Positions 22,560-34,847 of a stretch of DNA of 64,000 nt are shown piece after piece. The notes beneath the pieces were generated by a model. That model made no database searches, was not told the DNA's origin, and saw only the letters and a list, made by a program, of their open reading frames with translations. Position 1 is the stretch's first letter. Each line of letters starts with the position of its first letter. Source of the DNA: Euptelea pleiosperma (taxonomy: Eukaryota > Streptophyta > Magnoliopsida > Ranunculales > Eupteleaceae). A program made the position numbers and the translations under genes. Location: assembly GCA_035048495.1 (NCBI GenBank), contig CM068546.1, positions 31,390,674 to 31,454,673 of the forward strand. Reading direction: 5' to 3'.

Positions 22560-25500
22560 ATGGTTGAGCTTTGCCTAATGGCGTCGTCTTGTTACCATCC
22601 TGGGCTATTTCACCAAGAACAGAGCCTATGCAGGGCTTCTAAGGTAATTAATGGTCAACCCCTTTCCTTATTATTTGATTTTATTGGGTTTTGTCAATTG
22701 GGTTCTTGATTTTTTGTGTTTGGAATTAGGTTTTCTTGAATTTTTTGTTCTTGTGTTTGGATGGGTGTTTTGATTTTTGTATTGGTTTTTCTGGTTTATT
22801 TGAAGTTTGCATGTTTGGGATTTTGATTGGTTTGTTATATACTGAATCTGTAATTATTTTGATAGCTTTTTTTTATCAGTTCTTGGTTCATCTTTTCTGT
22901 AATTGTGTTCCAGATCTTAAAACCTGCTTGGAACGCCATATTTGCGCCAAAGAAAAAGATTGTTTTTTGCTAAAAAAATAGCTATTAAAAATATATATTC
23001 TGGCACACAAATGGGAATCCAAACAGGTCCTTACACTTATGAGATATTGTTCGGATATCAAGTAGGTACTGGGTTTTTTTTAGTATGCAAGGTTGATCAT
23101 TTAGAAGTCATTGTTTCTAATTAACTTCTAAATTTTCAGTGCTTAGAGTTTTGGTTTGTGCTCTGTTTGCATTTTGCAATGTGTGTCTTTTTTTTATTTT
23201 ATATATTAATTATGTAATTAGATTCTTAATTTCACTTGTTTGTCGCTTTTGTTCGATTTTATGTGGTATATCTTTAATTGGGTCTTTAGTTTTTGTAATA
23301 ATAACTTTTTTTGGTAATTCACTAGCTTGGTTGTTTACTCTCCTTTGTTTTTCAATTATCTCTTGTATATGTTTTTCAAGAGCTTTTCATTGGCTATACA
23401 GCTTCCATGGTTCCAGTTGATTTGATCGGATGCCGTGCATGAACTAATTTGTCTTGATGTCCTTGTAACTTTTGCTTATCTTTGGCTGATGCAGGAGTTT
23501 CAAACTCTCATACCAAGTCCTGGGACAAGACAAGAGATGATAAGATCAGGTTCTCTTCATCTCAAGCCACATCAGGTTGAAGATCCATGGAAACCCACGG
23601 GCCGGTTGATGGAATTTAACCCATCTGTCAATCTTGACTCAGCTACCAGGAGATCCGCGCTTATCGATGTGCAAGGTTCATAGCTTATCATTAGTTATTA
23701 TGTATAAAAATAGTGTTCAAGTAATTTCTAGCTGCTGCTTCTTATGATTTAAGGATTGACCAGAACTGATAACAGAGAATCTCTTTAAAAGCTTTTATCC
23801 TTTTAGGGAAAGCTCAAAGTTTCTTAGAAATAATGAGAATGCTGGTACCTGAAATTATGAGTAGTGATTTTCTAACCTTAATTTCTAGAATGATGAAATC
23901 GAAGTACTTGACGGAGATAGTGACCATAAGAAGGGGTACTGATGCCGTGCAGTGCAGGTGGTGTACCCAATTGTATGACCTCGTCATCTGACTGTCAAAT
24001 TTATTTATTTTTTAGATTATTCCCAGTTTTATTTTTTCTGATCAACCATAAGGCTTAGCAAAAAAAGATCACCCATACGAGTGATGTAGATCGGATGGTT
24101 AGGATCATCTGACGGGTCATTTTTTTGCCCTGTGGTGTGCATGTTAGATGGTACCTCTCACCAAATGCTGTCACTTGCTGGGTAGATTGTCTCAATGGTG
24201 CACCTGACTACATTAGATTCTACCATCATTAAATTGTAGGAAAGAATGCAAATAATTTCTCCAAAGAACACTTAATTTATTATTATTATTGGTCATAAAT
24301 TATATGGATTAACTGATCAAAAAAAAATTATATGGATCAAGCGTTTGATAACAATCCTTATTTACTTATAAAAAAATGCATATTTCTTTTTTCTGCTGGT
24401 TGTGCCTTCGTGGTTTCAAAATGCTATAGTGATCATTTTTACCCTGTTGTGTTGGCAGCAGACACTCATCCCAACTCAGTGCTCTTCAGCTATGGGATTA
24501 CTGAACAGTGCACAAGACATGAAAAGATTTTGCAGTTCCTCATGTCCGGATCAATTGAAGCAGAAAAAGATGGGTTGAATTTTTCTCTACTCTCTGATTT
24601 GATGGGGCTTCAAACATTGGAAGTGGGCATGCACACACAGTCATTCGTTCCTCAAGATGATGGAGTTTGTCTTTATGATGTTGGGGGTGATGAGTCTCAG
24701 CCTTCCCTTATCTACCCGAGGGAATTTTACATCCAGAAGCCTCTCTTGGATATTGTAGGGGAGTTAGCTTGTAGTTCAAAAGTTATGGTTCACCCTGATG
24801 GCCGAGTCTTGTTCACAGGGACAGGGGCTGAGATGAAAAATCTACTTTCAGTTGTTGCAGAGTTTTACCTGTCAAAGAACTCGACTAAGTGGAGAAAGCA
24901 ACCAGTGTTGGTTCCACATTTTACTAGGTATGGATGCTTGAACCGTTGTTTCGTTAAAATTAATTATCAATAGAAGGTGGACACAAATTTCTTGGCTATT
25001 CTATGCATGCAAAGGCTGGTAATTCCGAATTTTATGAAAGCCACACTTCTTTGTATTCTCATATTTATTAATGATATCGCTTGGTATGAAAACACATGAT
25101 GAATCTGCAGTGTCTATCCTTAATCAATTTACACGTCTCACTGACTCATTGAATGAGACTGTTAAGCCATTAAATCTGAAAACCACACCTCTTGGATGGG
25201 GCTTGACCCCTAAATAGAGCAAGTGGAAAATTCTAGCTGTCTAACAAGTCACTTTTTTCCTGACCATTAACCTTATTAAACTGCCCAACTTTTAGTTCTA
25301 GTTTTGAAGGTTAAGATCTGATTTTGGGCCTATACTCATCCAAGTCATGGTCTACCAATTGAAAGGTCCAAACTGACAATTTGGCGGGCCATGTATCTGG
25401 TAGTTGGTGCAGGGGGCAGGTTCAATTTAGTATGTGTTCTCTATTTAATTGCCTTATTCATTTTATTGCACTAGAACTTTATCATTCTTGGTTGCAGTTT

Positions 25501-27163
25501 CATTTATTAACATGGAATCAAAGTAGAAGTTGGGTTACTTTGCAGATTTCTCATTCTTTCTTGGAGGGGTGGATGAGAAGAAGCTGGTGTCTCTGCTTGT
25601 GCTGAACTTGTGGCAAACATGCAGAGGGGGTCTGGGGCCCAGCATCTGATGGGTTTCCACCTCAAAAGACTTTCTGGGTAAAAAATCAACCTGATTGGAT
25701 GTTTGTACATCCAATCTATTGACATTTTTGTGGACCACTTATCAAACATGTTCGTACTGTCCATAAGAATCCAATAGATTAGATGGTTTTATCAGATAAT
25801 TTGGCTTTTAGCTGAAAGAAGTCGTGGGAATAATAAAAATTAAGAAGTGCTTATGGATCTCTTATTTTTCTGAATTATGTATTTTTAGAAATTTTTGTAC
25901 ATATATCACTGTGGCCAGCTTTTATTTTTACTGTTAAAGTTCAGTAAAATTTAGCTGATGAATATTCTTTTCTGAATTATCATGACTGCCATTTTACAAA
26001 ATCACCTGACTTGGCCATCATTCTATTGGACAGACTTGATACAAGTGAATCACAAGTGAATGTCCATATATCTTCTTTGAAGCTAGAAACTGTGACGGTC
26101 GCTCCTCTAAAGAGGTGAGTGTTACTTGAGAGTTACATAATGGAAGTTAATTTTGTTGTTATTTACCATTAGACGTATGTATGTATCATGCATGTGGTTT
26201 CTTTTCTTTGTATCATTTATAAGTATATAATGAGAAATATATGATGTTCCTGGCCGTCATCATCAATGGATCCTACCCTCCATCATATTGTATATGTGGC
26301 AAGCTGAGTCGTGGATCCAGGCCCTTTAATCGGTGGCAACCTCTTGACTGGAAAATAACCTAAAATATCAGACTGACTGCACACTGCCTGATTTTGTGCC
26401 TTTGAACTGTCTCATTTATGAACTTCTATCCCATACTATTAGTCTTATGTTTGTCTCTTCAAGTTCTAAATCTAGATAAGATGGTAAGATCTCTGGTCAG
26501 ATTCACTTTAGTTACCACATATCATATATATGGATGTGTGGAGAATAGTGATTTTGGGTTTTTCCTTGTCCAACACATGCTTTATTTATATTGATAGCTG
26601 TAGAATATTATCATTCTTCCCTTCAATTTCCTTTCCAATTTCTGACTATTTTTCGACATTCCAGCCCTGAGAAAATCAAGCTGAAGCCATTGCCAAAGAA
26701 GAAAAACAGTAGGAAAGCAGGAAGGGAGAGAGATCTCTATACGAGGAACTATTTCCATGCATGCGAGAGCCTTCTATCCCTAATCCTAAACAAGAGACGG
26801 GGGAAGGTGGCAATGCTGTCCCTGAAGAAATCCGGCCCTGAACTATCCCAGTTTCTGACCCAGTTCTCTGCTGGGATAGCCGGGACTGGCCTTGCTGTTC
26901 TCTTCTCCGTTGTATGTAAGGTTGCAGCTGGGAGTGCACCTTTCTGTGCGTCCAAGTTGCTGAATACGGGGTTCGGGTTTGGGCTGGTTTGGCTTTCATG
27001 GGCAGTGAACAGACTGAGGGATACAATCGTCTATATCAGCAAGAATTCTAGCAAGTTGGGGTTGAAGGAGGAGGAGCTTATGAGGAGAGTGGACAGAAGT
27101 GTGAATGATATTTTCTTCAGGGCTGCAACTTTAATGGCAGTGGCAGTAATGAGGTTTGCATGA
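22560..27163 (+). CDS. Conserved plant protein of unknown function, two C-terminal hydrophobic segments
   Basis: Five exons join in frame: 22560-22643, 23495-23675, 24459-24927, 26034-26114 and 26665-27163, about 437 residues. I recognise the family as a widely conserved uncharacterised plant protein (MVELCLMAS start; EQCTRHEKILQFLMSGS; FYLSKNSTKWRKQ; RNYFHACESLLSLI), but know no function for it. No enzyme motif is visible. A lysine/arginine-rich stretch (KIKLKPLPKKKNSRKAGRER) precedes two hydrophobic segments (QFSAGIAGTGLAVLFSVVC and GFGFGLVWLSWAV), suggesting a membrane-anchored C-terminus. All junctions keep the frame, for example CAA-G|CA-GAC and AG|A-CTT. The start ATG is the first in its exon. 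The residue at the exon 4/5 junction (AG|C, Ser) restores the family's SPEKIKLKP reading. It stands alone; its neighbours give no hint of its job. Confidence 0.85.
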
Positions 27164-27604
27164 GCAAAGAAGGTAAAAAGATACTTTGAAGGAAGATGGA
27201 GTATGTAGTCTTCTTCCTTCTAAACTTTTGAAGAGTTAGAAAATCCCAAGGGTTGGGATAGCTGTTCAGGCTAAGTTTTGTGGCAGTGGATGTGATTGTC
27301 ATGGAGTGTTAAAGTCTTAGGTAGGATGGGGGTACATGTTTCTGTACTCTTTAACCAAGAGCTTGTAAAAAAGTACAATGAAGCCTTGTACATGGATGTC
27401 TAACTATTGGTTATTACTGCTTTTTTTTTTTTTGGTAATTTGCTTGTTTGTTTCTCTTTAGGAAAATATATGTGGGGGACGCAGAACTGCAGACAGCAGA
27501 AAGATTATGTGACGGAAAATTAACAGTGCAGATCAATGGCTTAAAGCATGAGGCATGTGTAAATCTTACGAGTAGAACTTTTTAAATAAATAATAAGATA
27601 AGTT

Positions 27605-28018
27605 TGTTGGGGGTAGAAGGGACAAAGACAAATAAACAAGATGCAATCAACCACACAACATAGATTTACGTGGCTCCCTCTAGATTGAGGTACGTCCATG
27701 GATCAACACCGATTCACTAAGCTCTAAGGCAAAAGGAACGCAACACACATACAAGGTTCACTATAGAACTCTCACAGCCTCCTACAACTCTCTAGATGTT
27801 CTCTGTTTTCTCTCATCAATACGAGATATAAATACCTCCTCAAGACGTAACTAAGATTTCTGTGAAAGTACGGAAACACCTCCGTCCAAAATCGGCCCAA
27901 GAAAAACCCTAATGAAATAATGCTTCGTCGGTCCAATCGATTGACCATTCTCCAATCGATTGGAGTTGAAGGTCCAATCCTCCAATCGATTGGACTCCCC
28001 TAGTCTCCATATCTAACA
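27605..28018. mobile_element. Solo LTR with 5-bp target duplication
   Basis: It begins TGTTGGGGGTAG and ends ATATCTAACA (TG..CA), flanked by AAGTT on both sides (27600-27604 and 28019-28023). No internal retroelement sequence remains, so it is a solo LTR of 414 bases. It contains three copies of the palindrome TCCAATCGATTGGA or a near match (27932, 27951, 27981). The duplicate at 35841-36206 has the same AAGTT flanks, so the insertion predates the segmental duplication. Confidence 0.8.
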
Positions 28019-28470
28019 AAGTTTAGTAAAATGAAAAATATAAAAAATTAAACAAAGAAATTCTAATTTGAACTTGAAAATAGATTTTTTGTTGCCCAAT
28101 GATAATTTATTAATATTAACTAAGGGTTAGGTGAAGATATAGAAGTAGTCCCAATACGTGACTAAACGAGGAAAAGTTGATTAAGATGGTTTGATCATGT
28201 ATTAATGACAACACAAGTAAAAAAGAAATGTGCAAGTCGAAGGGCCTAAAAGGGCAAGGGCATAAGGAAGACTGAGCAAGGTTTTGATGTGAGGTTTTAA
28301 AAAAACTTGCCTCGATGAAAAAGATGGCTTTGCTTACAATTAAAAAAGAAGAAGAAGAAGAAAAAAACAAGAGAAGATATGGCTTCAACAAGATTGAAAG
28401 GAGAAATAAGATTCATGTGGCTGACTACGTACTGTTGTGAAAAGGCGACGATGATGAACTAAGGGTTACA

Positions 28471-28511
28471 GTGAGCACGCTCGTAAGAATGAAACTCAAA
28501 AGAATTGATGT

Positions 28512-28545
<34 letters not shown>

Positions 28546-28555
28546 AAAACCCGCC
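28471..28555 (+). pseudogene. Fragment of plastid-type 16S rRNA (copy 1)
   Basis: The words AATGAAACTCAAA, GAATTGATG and CCCGCACAAGCGGTGGAGCA, then TGTGGTTTAATTC, follow each other as in the highly conserved 16S rRNA region near E. coli position 890-960. The canonical GACGGGGGCCCGC is shortened. It is too short to be functional; I infer a nuclear insertion of organelle DNA. It ends abruptly at AATTC, where a deletion joins unrelated DNA. Confidence 0.8.
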
Positions 28556-29116
28556 TTCACCGAGTTACTGATCAGTGTGCTTTAACCTATCAAAATGGTG
28601 GGCCAAGCCGAAAAGAAAACCCTCTAGCATGCATAGTACCATAGTATTCCTCCTCTGATATTTTGATGGTAAGCACATAACTATCAATTTTTAACAGCAC
28701 AGAATGGGTCAATACAATGGACACCCCCATACTCAAAATGGTGGGACCCACAAATCCTATTGGTTCATAACACAAGTAAGACTTCAAAGAGACAGCACAT
28801 ACCTACTTAAGATCATTCTATCAGTGCAACTTTTAAGTTATCAACGGTCCAGATCGATGGGCATGTATGATCAATGACGCAGTTGGATTGGAAACTATCT
28901 TAAGTGATGACGCCCTTTCAAAATTAATCCCAATTACTCCAAGTTGTTCTCTAATGGAAAAGAAGACTTTCTGTAATCATTATTAATTAAGAGCAATTTG
29001 GCACAAAGTCAATGCAAGACAAATTCAAGCAATCCCTCTAACTGCCCATTAACACATAATAATAATAATAATAATAATAGTTGAAGAATTCTTAAGTGAG
29101 GGATTATGGTTGAAAC

Positions 29117-29380
29117 CAAGGTTTAAAAGGGGCCGTTCTAACGGACTGGGGGTGTTACCATTTTTTCTGTTATAACGGATTGTAATGCACAGGGGCAAAA
29201 AAGAAAAATAACGGCACCAAAATTCAAATTTTCAATAAAATTTATAACTGAAAATAACGGGCGTTTTTTAACAAACAGTCATTTTTTCTGAGCGTTAAAA
29301 CAGTATATAGCGTAACTGGGAAGGTCGGAATCCATTATAACAGCCGTTATAACGAATATAACGGCTACTTTTAAACCATG
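29117..29380. mobile_element. hAT-type MITE, family C, in duplication copy 1
   Basis: The ends are CAAGGTTTAAAAGG and CTACTTTTAAACCATG. The perfect 8-bp flanks GTTGAAAC (29109-29116 and 29381-29388) give a clear hAT-size target duplication. The interior is AACGG-rich and non-coding. The orthologous copy is at 38297-38556. Confidence 0.85.
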
Positions 29381-29933
29381 GTTGAAACATATCTATTGGG
29401 GGCATTATTGTCATTTCCAAAATTGATATGTTGAATTAAAAGAGAAAAGGCAAAACAAACAGAAAAGTTCACGTCTTTCAGTTTGAGCAAAAGAGGCTTT
29501 TTTGGGTCTGTCTGATGATCAAACAAGATTTAAAGACCCCATTTTTTGGTGGGTAAGAGGGCCCACACTTTAGTAGAAAAAGAGGAAGAAACACTACAGA
29601 AACAGCAAGGGAAGCCATTGCCCAAGTTAAAAGGAGAACAAACAACACAACAACAGCAAACAAACTCTTCACAAAAAACAGCTAAAGTAGAGCCTCTTAA
29701 CGTTACTCTTCCTCCTCATTCCATGCCACAAACGTGCTCCCTAAAATCTCAGGTTTATAGAATTTGGAGCACTGTTTCTGCAAAATCCTGAAAAACTTAG
29801 ATGTGATTCTGCAGCTCTTTCTTCAATCCAACTGATTTCCTTATTTGAACCCAAGAATCAATTTTCCTACTAATCCCAGTTTCAAAAGTTCTACCAGTTA
29901 CTCACAGTTAAGTAGCTGGTGAAACCCAGTAAA

Positions 29934-32591
29934 ATGGACCATGGGAGTCCACAGTTGATAGAAGGTGATGGAAGCATTCGGTTGCAGATTGCTGAACACA
30001 AGCATCCCAGCAACAACTGCGGTTCCGACACGATATTGGAATCACAGGGAGAAGCTACTGACCCAATTGGGAAGCTGGTTGCGGGGAGATCGACCATTCA
30101 TGCACCAGAAAAGAAGCTGACATTGTTCGCTCTTCGGCTTGCGGTTCTTGAGAAAATGGCCAGTGGCCTAGGGACCCTTGGGTTCATCTGGGCTACGGTC
30201 GTTCTCCTAGGTGGCTTCGCCATTACGCTAGAGAAAACTGATTTTTGGTTCATCACCACTATACTTTTGATTGAAGGAACCAGAATTTTCAGCAGGAGCC
30301 ATGAGCTCGAATGGCAACACCGAGCCACGTGCTCACTCACGGATGCTGGCATGAAGAGTTTCCGGGCACTGAAATCCAGCTCCAGTTTCCTCCTTCGAAT
30401 ACTCAAGGCAATTTTCCAGCCGATTTCTACAGCCAACGTAAACTACCTTGATCGACAACTTACCAAGAGTACCCTCATAGCAAGACTCAGCGCTAAAGAT
30501 TGCCAAAAAATGCCAACACGAACATGGACAACATCAGATGTCCTGCTGCTTCCATATGGAAGATGGGTTTTCCTGTCAAGAAACATCAGTAAGTTCCTCT
30601 ATTACCTTCAGCTGTTATCGGCCTCAGCCTGTATAACGCTCTCGCTGATCAGGCTTATCCGGCAGGACTTTGGTGAGGACAGCAAAGATTCTGACAAAAG
30701 GAACCGGAAATCTGCTCTCAGTATTTTCTATGCATTGGCCTTAGCAGAAGCAACGTTGTTTCTGTTAGAGAAAGCATATTGGGAGTGGAAACTCTACTGT
30801 AAAATTTTGGAAGAAGTGAACAAGGAGTGCGAGTTCGGACCTACCGGCATGGTTTCAATCAAAAGGTTCTTCTATGATACCTATTCAAGATGCGTCAACG
30901 GAAGCATTTTTGATGGCTTGAAAATGGATCTGGTATCTTTTGCTATGGACCTCTTGGCTTCCGACTCATGTGATGAGCAGCTCATTGGAACTCGGATTCT
31001 TCAAAATTTTGCAACAAATGAGCAGTTTTCCGATGATACGCTCCAGAAGATCGGCGTATCTCTATCTGTAATGGAAAGATTGGTTGAGATGTTGAATTGG
31101 AAGGACCCACGAGATGAAGAGATCAGGAAATCAGCTGCGGAAATATTGTCGAAACTTGCTGGGAAAAAGCAGAATTCCCTCCGGGTTGCTGGAATTCCTG
31201 GTGCAATGGAATCAATATCATCACTGCTTTCTGCTGACCGGAGCTACAATGGTGCAGCCGATGAAATCTGCCAGAATAATGTCATCTGTGACAGAGAAAA
31301 TTACGAATTCTCGGCCTTTAATCACTTGGGTCTTCTTATTCTAAAAAAACTTGCCCTTGACCACGATAACTGTGGAAAGATTGGGACTACAAGAGGCCTC
31401 CTACCAAAAATTATTGATTTCACACATGCTGAAGAGAGGCTGTTAAGAGATGATCATGTGACAGGATCCCAAATTCTGACAGTGAAGCGATCACTGCAAG
31501 TGGTGAAGATGCTGGCGAGCACGACAGGTAGAACTGGAAAAATTCTCCGACAAGAGATTTCAGAGATTGTTTTCACAATCAGCAACATCAGAAAAATTCT
31601 ACAGTATGGCGAGAACCACCCAAAGCTGCAAAAACTGGGAATTGAAATTTTAACTAGGTTGGCAATGGAAGAGGACGCAACAGAGAGGATCGGAAGCACA
31701 GGTGGGATTCTTAAGGAACTCTTCCGCATTTTCTTTAAGTGGGAAATGCCGGAAAGTCAGAATCATGTGAAAGTTGCAGCTGGAGAAGCACTTGCCATGC
31801 TGGCATTGAAATGCGAGATAAACTGTCATCGGATTTTGAAACTGGAGGTGATGGCAAAGCTTGTTGCAGCACTGGAGGATCGGGGGCTTCGCGTAACTGC
31901 AGCAAGAATTTTAAGGAACTTGTGCAGCTACAGTGGACCTGATTGCTTCGTCCAGTTCAAGGGAGTAACTGCTGCTGCACCTACTGTAAGTTCACTTTAA
32001 TTGTAATTTTGCAATCCCCAAGTTTCTTCGCATTCTAAAATTGAAGAATCATTTTAGCTACTAGATAAAAAAAAGATTTTTTTTCTCATACCTGAACTCT
32101 CAAACATTACAGGTAGGAAATCCTTAGTCTTTCTTTTTTGCTGACAGGTGCTCAAGGCAATAATGTCAGAAACGAACAAATTACAGGAAGTAATGCTTGG
32201 GCTTGCAGCACAGATTTTCAGATTCTCGACTTCTAATGAATCAGGCATCATGTTTGAACATACTGACATTAAAGAGACTGAATTAGCAACGAAACTAGTC
32301 CAGATTCTTAAGGACTACCACTACCCACCAATCAATGTTCCAAGAATAAGGAGGTTTGCAATTGAACTGGCAATTTGGATGATGAGGAAGAGAGAAAAAA
32401 ACATTCATGTTTTCAAGGATCTTGGACTGGAGAAGGAGCTTGAGAGTGTTACAGAGACCACATCGCAGTTGGAGAGCTTTCATGCTTTCTCTGGTACTAT
32501 TGGACTGATCCGACACAGCTCATCAATCCACTCGCTTGTTGACACAGCACAAGCGTTGCTAGCCAATAGGTTAAATCCAGCAACACAATAA
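29934..32591 (+). CDS. BLE2-like armadillo-repeat membrane protein, intact copy
   Basis: Two exons, 29934-31985 and 32148-32591, join at CCTACT|GTAAG..GACAG|GTGCTC to encode about 831 residues. The start MDHGSPQL is the first ATG; an in-frame GTG 15 bases upstream is not used. The N-terminal half has hydrophobic segments near residues 78-98 and 104-117, 212-242 and 260-280, separated by short soluble stretches. From about residue 330 on there are armadillo-like helical repeats (for example IRKSAAEILSKLAG, AGEALAMLALKC, VTAARILRNLCSY). The organisation matches plant proteins related to rice BLE2, a brassinolide-induced gene; the biochemical role is unknown to me. It is the only intact copy of the tandem pair. 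Confidence 0.88.
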
Positions 32592-32949
32592 TGAATTTGC
32601 TTGATATATCCATTAAAGAAAATGTTCTAAAGATGTGTGTAAAGCATTCTTTTTTGGGAATTTTCGTAATACCTCCTTGCTTTTAAATTTTGATTTGCAA
32701 CTCCATCTTCCCCCTTCCCCACCTGACTTTTAAGAAGTTCAATATACCCCCTTGACCGGGTGCCTCCGTTATTGAGTAACAGTCATACAGACCATCATCA
32801 TGTGAGCATTACTGAAATAACCAAATCACCATGCTTGCCAGTGATTCCATTGCTCAAGGAGGAGCATTTAGGGTATTATAACAAATAATCGGCATTTCTA
32901 GAAGAAAGTAGCGTGATGGAGGTCATGTTTGAGTTTTAGTCGATGACGA

Positions 32950-33300
32950 GCTACAGTGGATTTTCATATGTAGGTTATCTTTGCATTTGAAAATCTTAAT
33001 TATATTTCTTAATGATGCGGTTATGGAAAGCAACCAAAATAGAATTCTAAAATCAGATTATCTTTGTGTGTGGAAACGTTTAGATTTTGTAATTCATCGG
33101 TTATGGAAACAAACGTTTAGAACTTGTGTAGCTACAGTGGATTTTCATATACAAGTTATCTTTGCATATGAAAATCTTAATTATATTTCTTAATGATGCG
33201 GTTATGGAAAGCAACTAAAATGAAATTCTAAAATCAGAATACCTTTATGTGTGGAAACGTTTAGATTTTGTAATTCATCGGTTATGGAAACAAACTACAC
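32950..33300. repeat. Tandem duplication with a 181-base period
   Basis: The unit beginning GCTACAGTGGATTTTCATAT at 32950 recurs at 33131 with few changes. Down to about 33500, smaller words (CTTAATGCATCGATTAGGAA; AACGGTCGTAATTAATGCAT) recur further. Non-coding. It begins exactly at the right edge of duplication copy 1. Confidence 0.8.
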
Positions 33301-33948
33301 TGGTTTTCTTAATGCATCGATTAGGAAGAGAGAACAGTCGTAATTAATGTATTGGTTTTGGAAACAAACTAAAATGTATTTATTAATGCATCGGTTATAG
33401 AAATTACCAACTACATTGATTTTCTTAATGCATCATTTAGGAAGAGAGAACGGTCGTAATTAATGCATTGGTTTTAGAAAGAAACCAAAATGGATTTCTT
33501 AATGCATCGATTGGAAATTTAGTAATTAATGAATGAAATAAGGAGATGGAGAGTAGGATTGGAAAGAGAAGACGTTTTGGAATTAATTGGAGATGTGAGA
33601 GAATTTGAGAATTAGGCCCTGCTTGGTATCCAGTAAATATTTGTAGGATGCAAATATTTACCTCTACAAACATTTGCTTTGTTAATGTTTACAGCTTCAA
33701 ACATTTTCTGTTGCTTGGTATTAACTCGTAAAATCAGCTGCAAATACTTTCCACCACTTGGGTGGAGGGTGCAATGCAAATATTTTTTGAGTATTTGATG
33801 AATCCAAAATAGGAGATGGAGATTACCTACGAACAATGTCAATGAATTGGATGATCACAACCAATCAAACAACGGAACAAGTGGATGAGAATCATGAGAT
33901 GGTCTAGGCAAGTTGATTTTGGGCGGGAACCCAATGATTAGGTGGTCC

Positions 33949-34204
33949 GAGTAGAACTTTGCTCACCACCTACAATTTGAGTACGGGGAATACTTTAGAG
34001 AGACACTGACCGTATGGATGTTTGGCCAATCCCTAAGTGGACCTACAAACTAAAAATCAACCTGATTAGTGATTTCAAACCTTTGGATCTTTGTACCTCA
34101 AATAATGCCAAATTCCACTGTTAAAAATCAACCAATGAAAATGGCTACAATACAACTTTTAGAACTCACTATCATGTTATCTTTTGGTCTAGATGTCTAT
34201 CACC
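33949..34204. mobile_element. MITE, family A, right end lost
   Basis: It starts GAGTAGAACTTTGCTCACC and carries the family interior (GACCGTATGGATGTTTGGCC; CCTGATTAGTGATTTCAAAC). It stops where a second family A start, GAGTATAACTTTGCTGAC, begins. Confidence 0.65.
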
Positions 34205-34427
34205 GAGTATAACTTTGCTGACCCTCCACAATGATTGCCCCCTATAACCAACCGCAATATGAGCCAGGTGGCACATTTGTGGAGGATGCTGACCGTATGG
34301 ATGTTTGGCAAATCCCTAAGTGGATCGACAAATCAAAAATCAACCTGATTAATGGATTTCATGGATTGATTTTAACCGTTTAATTTAAGCATTATTGACC
34401 ATTATTTGGGTACTAGTATCCAAAGAT

Positions 34428-34779
34428 GGGTCAAGCTCGAGGGACACCCATTTTGGCGTACCCACATAAAAGATGAATCAATGGCTGATTTTTGGTGAGG
34501 AGGATCTCTATGGTGATGAGATTATCCTCACAAAAATTCAAATCATTATGATATTCATAGACTAGTTTAGAAGCTGAAGAATTATGGACGATCGATTCTT
34601 ACCATGTAACTTGAAAACCCACTTTTGATGGGGTTAGAAATTCAGAATGGGCTGATTTTTTTGTTGGGGTGATCTATATGGTGAGGAGATCATCCGCACC
34701 AAAAATCAGCCATTGATTCATCTTCTATGTGGGTGCACTAAAATGGGTGTAAAAAATGGGGGTTCCCCGAGCCCGACCC
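34428..34779. mobile_element. MITE, family E, nested, perfect 9-bp target duplication
   Basis: Its ends GGGTCAAGCTCGAGGGACAC and GGTTCCCCGAGCCCGACCC mirror each other, followed inward by ATGAATCAATGGCTGATTTT and its mirror. TCCAAAGAT flanks both sides (34419-34427 and 34780-34788), again the Mutator-type 9 bases. A remnant of the same family lies at about 51165-51280. Confidence 0.85.
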
Positions 34780-34847
34780 TCCAAAGATTTGAAATCACTA
34801 ATTAGGCTGATTTTTGGTTTGTAGACCCATCTAGGGATTGACCAAAC

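Larger units (their letters stand above)
27421..32947 (+). repeat. Segmental duplication, copy 1
   Basis: From a poly-T run and TTTGCTTGTTTGTTTCTCTT at the left to GAGTTTTAGTCGATGACG at the right, this stretch is repeated in direct orientation at 35649-42227. It contains a solo LTR, a 16S rRNA scrap, an hAT MITE and the intact BLE2-like gene. The right breakpoint falls inside a MITE that is complete only in copy 2. Confidence 0.9.

Noticed and set aside
22736..23420. Open frames in the first intron of the unknown gene as separate membrane proteins
   Set aside because: The hydrophobic residues come from T-rich intron DNA; no family resemblance and no splice logic.
28471..28555. Functional rRNA gene
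   Set aside because: Only about 80 bases of a 1.5 kb molecule are present, with internal changes in the invariant GACGGGGGCCCGC region.
32950..33500. CRISPR-like or satellite array
   Set aside because: Only two long units plus degenerate short words; no regular spacer structure, and the context is a plant nuclear genome.
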